In this document: positions 7,660 to 12,650 of the stretch, in pieces | Layout of the letters: each line of letters begins with the position of its first letter | Numbering within the stretch: the first letter of the stretch is position 1 | NCBI GenBank assembly: GCA_017353855.1 | Contig: JAFMSA010000056.1 | Location: forward strand, 1 to 12,650 | Reading direction: 5' to 3' | DNA from: Alphaproteobacteria bacterium | Lineage (GTDB): Bacteria; Pseudomonadota; Alphaproteobacteria; ATCC43930; CGMCC-115725 | DNA length: 12,650 nucleotides | Made by a program: the position numbers and the translations under genes | Notes under the pieces: generated by a model | What the model was told of the DNA's origin: nothing | The model's input: the letters and a program-made list of their open reading frames with translations, nothing else | Databases searched by the model: none

Positions 7660-8740
7660 TCAGCTGACGACAAAAGGATCGACCGCTCGAATGCTCGGCG
7701 CGGCCGGCGTCCCGCCGAAAGGCAGCGCCCCACCCGGTCGCGCACGACTCCTTGGCCACCAGATTGTGCTCGCCGGCTTCCAGATGGCGCAGGATCGCAC
7801 CTTCGGAAGTGATCGTGTGCGTACAGCCGGTTCTACCGGCAAGCCAAACCGATGCGGCTTCCCGCAGGATCGCCTCCGCATCACCGCCAAAGCCGTCCGG
7901 GAGAAAAAGATGCAAGCCTTGCGGGCCACGGCCGCCGCGCCACGTGCAGCATCGAGACCGAGGCTGGCCCGCGCCAGCGCCAGCTCGGCGCGAGTGCGCC
8001 GTTGCGGTCACCGGAACTGGAATGTTGAGGTGCCTGGTTGCCGGCCGGTTCGCTTGAATGCGGTCCCCCCGCGAGCGCGACTGCCATCGGACGTTCGAAA
8101 GCCGCGGCGATATCGGAGCGTTTTTCTTCCGCCGGCTCAGTCCCGACGAACCGTAACCCTTCCCGGCTTCCGCGGCGCCGCTCGCTCGATCGGCTCCTCT
8201 CCCACCCGGGTCATAACGTCCACCCGGGTTCCGCCGACATCTGCCTTCGCGCTCTCGACCTTGCCGCCCCGGCCGTATGCCTGACGATTGACCCGCAAGA
8301 GACGTCCTGGCCCGGCGTGCGCTTTTCGGCCCAGTTGCGGAGCGGTGCTCGGGCCGAGAGCCGGAGAGCGGTCCCGCCAAGCGCGAGGCAAAGTCCGCTT
8401 TCACTCTTGTCGAGGGCGACCAGCAAGCGCTCGATATTCGCCACGAACCCTCGGGTCGAATTCTTAGCCTTAGCGCTCGATCCGAGCCCCCCGGCCGTAA
8501 GGGCAGACGGACGAGAGCCTGATGCAGCATCGCGCTGCCGTCGTGACCGCCGCCAATGGCCAGGCGATGCTCGCAACAGCAATAGCCGGGCAAGAGCAGC
8601 AGCTCGGGCATCGCCAAGACACGAAGATCGGCGCAACCCGAGATCAAAAAAAGCCGGCATGAAAAGAGCGGTGATCAAGCCGCGCAAATTGCTCATCGAT
8701 GCGGCGGCCGAGGATCGGGGATTGGCCCACGGAAATGCCG
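7660..8740 (-). pseudogene. Decayed cation/proton antiporter (CPA2 type) with C-terminal universal-stress-protein domains
   Basis: No single frame is open, but short segments in all three minus-strand frames line up, in the right order, with the C-terminal half of the CPA2 Na+(K+)/H+ antiporters that carry two universal-stress domains. Reading down the strand: SNLRGLITALF with DLGL (about 8690-8630, normally NTRGL...DLG); ALVRLPLRP (about 8520); GFVANIERLLVALDKSES (about 8450-8395); FASRLAG (about 8390); VDVMTRVGEEPIERA (about 8230-8175); AEAGKGYG (about 8165); AVALAGGPHSSEPAG (about 8085); RHLNIPVPVT..SRRA (about 8035-7985); VSMLHVA (about 7955); GAILRHLEAGEHNLV (about 7800-7755); ARPGGALPFGGTP ending in DPFVVS and a TGA at 7660. 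The frame changes about ten times. The neighbouring genes are intact, so this is decay, not poor sequence. The membrane domain upstream is not recognisable. Confidence 0.72.
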
Positions 8741-9755
8741 GCGACTGCGCTCGGTCCCGTATGCACTCCGCTCGCATGTGTGAAGAGGGCCATATGTCGA
8801 ATCAGCTTCCATGCCGGTCAGAAGCGAACACGACACCTCCCGTCCCGCCTGCCTCTGCCGCAAACGTGACCACGCTCGGGCCGGCCACCAGCGACAAAGT
8901 GAGCGTGAATAACCCGGCGATCCCCATATCGCATGCGCGCGTCCCCGGCTGTTCGGCACAGGATGAACGGGGTCAGCAAGAGACAGGCTCCGCAATCCGG
9001 CGGTGGGCCGCTCGCCAGGCAATTTGCGATTACTTTACTTTACAGAACTCGGTCCTTGCGATGAGCGATGTCAAACGGTCGAAGAGCGCTCACGGCCCGA
9101 CAAAGGCCGCGGCGGCATCACGGGCAAGGTGCGGGCGCTTGCCGGCATTGCGCGGCTATCTGCATCTCCGCAGTCTCTTCGTATCCGGCATGAGCGGCGA
9201 CAGCTCGCAGCCCGCCGCAGCCCTCGGCCAAGGCAATCCCGGCGATTCAGGCGCCATAGCCTAGCTGATCGCGCTATTCCTGTTGGCGGCCGCTGCCGGC
9301 CAGGCCTTCGCTGACCTCTCCGGCGGATGGCACATGACCTGGCTGCTGCGCGGCGGTCCGGGGGACGGCGCCTGAGCCGGTGGTATTTGCGACGGACGCA
9401 CTCAACGCGTCTATGCAAGGGGCAGCAAGCGTCGCGGTCAGCCCACCTTCATCACCCGGGCATTGGTGTCGGCCAGGGACTCGGCTACTTCCTCACGGGC
9501 AGCTCGAGCGAATTGCAGTGGCTGGCGCGAGGCGGCGCCGTGGTTCCGGCTTATCGCCGGCGCCCTTCCACCGACGCCATCCGCATGCGCATCGGTTAGC
9601 CGGCAATTCAGGTTGCCGTCGCCCTGCCGGTCTTTTCGCGGCCGGCTCAGCGGCGATGCTGCAGCCGGATTGACCGCGGCCGCCTGCGAAGCTTGCCTCG
9701 CCTTGCGCAACGGCTGCAAGCTGCATCCTCTCATTTATAGAATAGAGAGGAATCC
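8741..9755. other. About 1 kb without an intact or recognised gene
   Basis: By position the minus strand should hold the membrane half of the decayed antiporter, but no convincing match was found. Two hydrophobic islands stand out. On the minus strand, 8802-8927 reads as a 41-codon ORF beginning MGIAGLFTLTLSLVAGPS, like a signal peptide. On the plus strand, 9265-9372 reads LIALFLLAAAAGQAFAD and then stops at 9373. The plus-strand open frame 8038-9264 is long but has serine/arginine/alanine-rich, motif-free content. This is most likely degraded coding DNA from one or more genes. It should also contain the promoter of the dehydratase, which I could not place. Confidence 0.55.
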
Positions 9756-11462
9756 ATGACCGAACCGGTCGGCCTGGCGCGCGGCCTTACCAATTACGGC
9801 GATCCCGATTTCGCACTGTATCTGCGGCGATCCTTTGCCCGCTCGATGGGATATTCGACCGATCTGCTGGCGAGGCCGGTCATCGGCATCGCAGACAGCT
9901 ATTCCGGCTTCAACAACTGCCATCGGCACTTTCCCGAGCTGGTCGAGGCGGTCAAGCGCGGCGTGCTGGCCATGGGCGGTCTGCCGCTCACGTTTCCAAC
10001 GATCTCGCTGGGCGAGGTTTTTCTCAACCCGACCAGTCTGATGTTCCGCAACCTGATGGCGATGGACACCGAGGAAATGATCCGGGCGCAGCCAATGGAC
10101 GCGGTCGTGCTGGTCGGCGGTTGCGACAAGACCGTGCCGGCCCAGCTGATGGGAGCGGTCTCGGCCAACAGACCGGCGATCCAGTTGGTCGCCGGGCCGA
10201 TGCTGACTGCGCGCTGGCACGGCGAGCGGCTCGGAGCCTGCACGGATTGCCGGCGGTTCTGGGCCAAATATCGCGCCGGCGAGATCGAAAAAGACGAGAT
10301 CGGCGAGATCGAGGGCAACCTCGCAACGACCGCCGGGACCTGCGCGGTAATGGGGACGGCAAGCACGATGGCGTCAATCGCCGAAACCCTCGGCATGATC
10401 CTGCCGGGCAGCGCGGCGATCCCTGCGGTCCATGCCGACCGGCTGCGCGCCGCCGAGGCGTCCGGGCGCGCAGCCATGCAGCTTGCCAAGACCGGGACGA
10501 CCCCCGACCGCATCGTGACACCGCAATCCGTCGAAAACGCATTGCGGGTGCTGATGGCAATCGGCGGCTCGACAAATGCGGTGCTGCATTTGACGGCGAT
10601 CGCCGGCCGGGCCGGCATTGATCTCGATCTCGACAGGTTGAATGCGATAAGCGAGACGACACCAGTGCTCGTCGATCTGAAGCCGACCGGCCCGCACTAC
10701 ATGGAAGACCTGTTCGCCGCCGGCGGGATCGGGGCCGTGCTGCGCGAATTGAAACCGCTCCTGCACCCGGACTGCATGACGGTCGCCGGCGAGACACTGG
10801 CGCAACGCCTTGCCGCGCCGTGCGGCCCGGTCGACCGTTCCATCATCAAACCGCTTTCCGAGCCGCTGCAGCCCACGGGCGGGCTCGTCGCGCTGTTCGG
10901 TTCACTAGCGCCCAAAGGTGCGATCTTCAAGCGGTCCGCCGCTGACCCCAAACTGTTCGAGAGAGAGGGACGCGCCGTCGTCTTCACGTCCCTCGAGGAT
11001 CTTTCGGCGCGCATCGACGACCCCGATCTCGACGTGACCCCGGAGGATTTTCTGGTGCTGCAGAACGCTGGCCCGCTCAGCGCCGCCGGCATGCCCGAAG
11101 CCGGTTATCTGCCGCTCCCGGGCAAGCTGGCGCGGGGTGGCGTCAAAGATATGGTGCGCATCTCCGACGCTCGGATGAGCGGCACGGCCTATGGGTCTAT
11201 CGTCCTGCATGTGACCCCCGATGCGGCGAGCGGCGGTCCGCTCGCCAAGGTCAGAAACGGCGACCGCATTCGTCTCTCGGTCGCGCAGCGCCGCCTCGAC
11301 CTGTTGGTCTCGCCGGAGGAGCTGGCGCGCCGCCCGGTTGTCCCGCCACCCTTCCCAGAGCGCGGCTATGCCCAGCTCTACCGGCGTGAGATCCTGCAGG
11401 CCGACCGAGGCTGCGATTTCAACTTCCTGCGTAAACACCCTCTCGCCGAGGTTTCGAGATGA
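9756..11462 (+). CDS. IlvD/Edd-family dehydratase, probably acting on a sugar acid
   Basis: A 568-residue iron-sulfur dehydratase that removes water from a 2,3-dihydroxy acid to give a 2-keto-3-deoxy acid. The three cluster cysteines are C55 (GFNNC), C123 (GGCDKT) and C196 (AGTCAVMGTAST). D124-K125 carry the metal/carbamyl-lysine position, and S475 (DARMSG) is the likely catalytic serine. The cysteines fall a constant four residues before those I recall for the Rhizobium L-arabinonate dehydratase (59, 127, 200), so a sugar-acid dehydratase is preferred over valine/isoleucine-pathway IlvD. AGAGAGG at 9744-9750 is a good ribosome site for the ATG at 9756. Its TGA overlaps the next ORF as ATGA. 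No biosynthetic ilv genes are nearby. The exact substrate is unknown. Confidence 0.9.
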   Translation: MTEPVGLARGLTNYGDPDFALYLRRSFARSMGYSTDLLARPVIGIADSYSGFNNCHRHFPELVEAVKRGVLAMGGLPLTFPTISLGEVFLNPTSLMFRNLMAMDTEEMIRAQPMDAVVLVGGCDKTVPAQLMGAVSANRPAIQLVAGPMLTARWHGERLGACTDCRRFWAKYRAGEIEKDEIGEIEGNLATTAGTCAVMGTASTMASIAETLGMILPGSAAIPAVHADRLRAAEASGRAAMQLAKTGTTPDRIVTPQSVENALRVLMAIGGSTNAVLHLTAIAGRAGIDLDLDRLNAISETTPVLVDLKPTGPHYMEDLFAAGGIGAVLRELKPLLHPDCMTVAGETLAQRLAAPCGPVDRSIIKPLSEPLQPTGGLVALFGSLAPKGAIFKRSAADPKLFEREGRAVVFTSLEDLSARIDDPDLDVTPEDFLVLQNAGPLSAAGMPEAGYLPLPGKLARGGVKDMVRISDARMSGTAYGSIVLHVTPDAASGGPLAKVRNGDRIRLSVAQRRLDLLVSPEELARRPVVPPPFPERGYAQLYRREILQADRGCDFNFLRKHPLAEVSR

Positions 11463-11671
11463 ACTCAGCCGGCGCGGCGGCGGGTCCGCTCGCTCCGGAT
11501 GGTTCAAGCGTCTATGTCCTGACCGATGCTCGTGGCAAAAGTTCGCGGGCCCGGCCCAACTGTCGTGCCGGCGCCGTGAACGATTGTACTCACATCCACA
11601 CCGGACAACCCGCCGCTGGAGACGTGCACAAGCGGACGGGACACCCTCCATTGAACGGGAACTTGCGATGA
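11459..11671 (+). CDS. Small hypothetical ORF, ATGA-coupled at both ends
   Basis: A 70-codon frame between the dehydratase and the deacylase. Its ATG overlaps the dehydratase stop as ATGA (11459-11462), and its own TGA overlaps the deacylase start as ATGA (11668-11671). Overlaps at both ends are what translational coupling in an operon looks like and are the only real evidence for it. The product is hydrophilic and motif-free. It begins with an alanine/glycine/proline stretch and a short SSVYVLTDARGK segment; the second half is arginine/histidine/proline-rich and less gene-like. It could be a small real protein, the truncated start of a larger gene, or a leader whose translation delivers ribosomes to the deacylase. 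No function is proposed. Confidence 0.4.
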   Translation: MNSAGAAAGPLAPDGSSVYVLTDARGKSSRARPNCRAGAVNDCTHIHTGQPAAGDVHKRTGHPPLNGNLR

Positions 11672-12650
11672 CCCATTGGATTTTGCGCGGCGGCGAGGTG
11701 ATCGACGGCAGCGGGCGGCCCCGCCGTCGCGCAGATGTTGCGATCAGCGGCGAGCGTATAGCAGCGGTCGGCGCCGTCGACCGGGTTGAAGGAACACGCG
11801 AACTCGACATATCGGGCAAGATCGTCTGCCCGGGCTTTATCGATGTGCACACCCATGACGATCGCGCCCTCTTCGTGACCCCGGACATGGCTGCGAAGGC
11901 CAGCCAGGGTGTCACCACGGTGGTGACCGGAAATTGCGGGATAAGCTTAGCGCCGCTGCTGCTCGACGAAGCACCGCCGCCGCCCCTCGATCTCATCGGC
12001 GAGACGACGGACTACCGATACGAGCGGTTCGCTGATTACCTCGCTGCATTGGACAAGCAGCCGGCGGCGCTCAATGCGGCCTGCCTTGTCGGCCATTCGA
12101 CATTGCGCGTGGGCGCGATGGACGCCCTCGACCGGGCGGCCACGGAACCCGAACTGGCCCGGATGTGCGAGCGGTTGCAGGAGGCGCTCGATGCAGGCGC
12201 CATCGGCATGTCGAGTGGGCTCGCTTACGCGCCGGCCTCCCGCGCCCCGTCGACCGAGATCGCAACACTCGCCTCTTTGCTGCGGCCGGCCGGCGCCCTC
12301 TACACGACGCATATGCGCAACGAAGGCAGCTCCGTCATCGACAGCCTCGAGGAGAGCTTTGCCGCCGGCCTCGGCGCGGGAGTGCCCGTGGTCATCTCAC
12401 ACCACAAGACGATCGGGCGGGAAAATTTCGGACGGACCGCCGAGACCCTGCCTTTGATCTCCGCGGCGATGGCACGCCAGGAAGTCGGCCTCGACGCCTA
12501 TCCCTACATTGCCTCCTCGACTGTGCTCACCGGGGTGCAGGCCGAAAAGGCATTGAAGGTTCTGGTCACCTGGTCGAAAAGCGTCCCCGAACAGGCAGGC
12601 CGCGAACTCTCCGCGATCGCAGCCGATTGGGGTGTCACTCTGAGGCAAGC
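11668..12650 (+). CDS. N-acyl-D-amino-acid deacylase (D-aminoacylase) family amidohydrolase, partial at the window end
   Basis: The frame is open from the ATG at 11668 to the last base (327 codons plus 2 bases); the C-terminus lies outside the window, since the family usually has about 480-540 residues. It is an amidohydrolase-superfamily enzyme that would hydrolyse N-acyl-D-amino acids or similar amides. Seen: the N-terminal ILRGGEVIDGSG small-domain strand, VHTHDD at 60-65 (metal HxH), TGNCGIS at 87-93 with C90, THMRNE at 214-219 with H215, and ISHHK at 243-247 with H245/H246. The cysteine and the two later histidines match the zinc ligands known for Alcaligenes D-aminoacylase. DAYPY at 276-280 is also family-typical. 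The start overlaps the preceding ORF stop. The catalytic aspartate near residue 360 is beyond the window. Confidence 0.9.
   Translation, partial: MTHWILRGGEVIDGSGRPRRRADVAISGERIAAVGAVDRVEGTRELDISGKIVCPGFIDVHTHDDRALFVTPDMAAKASQGVTTVVTGNCGISLAPLLLDEAPPPPLDLIGETTDYRYERFADYLAALDKQPAALNAACLVGHSTLRVGAMDALDRAATEPELARMCERLQEALDAGAIGMSSGLAYAPASRAPSTEIATLASLLRPAGALYTTHMRNEGSSVIDSLEESFAAGLGAGVPVVISHHKTIGRENFGRTAETLPLISAAMARQEVGLDAYPYIASSTVLTGVQAEKALKVLVTWSKSVPEQAGRELSAIAADWGVTLRQ

Noticed and set aside
7613..8647. Long minus-strand open frame (about 344 codons) as an intact gene
   Set aside because: Antiporter/universal-stress segments jump between this frame and two others, so the open frame is only a patchwork of a pseudogene.
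8038..9264. Long plus-strand open frame (about 408 codons)
   Set aside because: Serine, arginine and alanine-rich with no motif, hydrophobic core or family resemblance. Its first 700 bases lie antisense to the recognisable antiporter remnant, so it is a shadow in GC-rich decayed DNA.
9331..9346. TGGCAC with a following GC as a sigma-54 promoter
   Set aside because: The GG to GC spacing is 11 bases, not the required 10, and the downstream element is poor.
9736..9741. TATAGA as a -10 box for the dehydratase
   Set aside because: No -35 element at 16-18 bases, and a transcript starting there would barely include the ribosome site.
10905..11996. Minus-strand open frame of 363 codons opposite the dehydratase and deacylase
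   Set aside because: It overlaps two well-supported genes on the other strand and has no recognisable domain; typical antisense shadow of high-GC codon use.

Overview
The window is GC-rich throughout and carries tightly packed catabolic genes on the plus strand. The protein style (box-type benzoyl-CoA enzymes, a short rhizobial-type XRE regulator, IlvD/Edd and DapA-family catabolic enzymes, a TTG start with a strong ribosome site) suggests an alphaproteobacterium, probably of the Hyphomicrobiales (Bradyrhizobium/Rhodopseudomonas-like). This is an inference from gene content, not from a marker gene.

Layout. (1) 16-3072: boxC and boxB, 18 bases apart, encode the ring-cleaving lyase and the di-iron epoxidase of the aerobic CoA-dependent (box) benzoate pathway. 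The reductase gene boxA and the benzoate-CoA ligase are not in the window. (2) 3073-3493: a 421-base gap without a gene, holding three strong hairpins and an inverted repeat. (3) 3494-7005: a plus-strand block encoding a DapA-family lyase, a gentisate/salicylate 1,2-dioxygenase-type cupin protein, an SDR oxidoreductase and a carboxymuconolactone-decarboxylase-fold protein. Two REP-like hairpins split it between the dioxygenase and the SDR. (4) 7007-7384, minus strand: a small XRE regulator, convergent with the block at 1 base spacing and with two operator-like palindromes upstream. (5) 7385-9755: about 2.4 kb without an intact gene. The minus strand at 7660-8740 is a heavily frameshifted remnant of a cation/proton antiporter with C-terminal universal-stress domains; 8741-9755 is unrecognised. 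(6) 9756-12650: an IlvD/Edd sugar-acid-type dehydratase, a 70-codon ORF joined to both neighbours by ATGA overlaps, and the first 327 codons of an N-acyl-D-amino-acid deacylase family gene that runs off the window.

How the genes may work together. BoxB (with an external BoxA) epoxidises benzoyl-CoA and BoxC hydrolytically opens the ring. The cupin dioxygenase would open a hydroxylated aromatic acid such as gentisate or salicylate, and the SDR, DapA-like and CMD-like proteins are plausible partners in the same or a neighbouring route. The dehydratase and deacylase look like a separate carbon-acquisition unit across the decayed region. No CRISPR array, tRNA, rRNA, insertion sequence or recognisable defence system was seen. 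The most unusual observations are the doubly ATGA-coupled small ORF, the decaying antiporter, the structured 3073-3493 gap and an active-site glycine in the dioxygenase.
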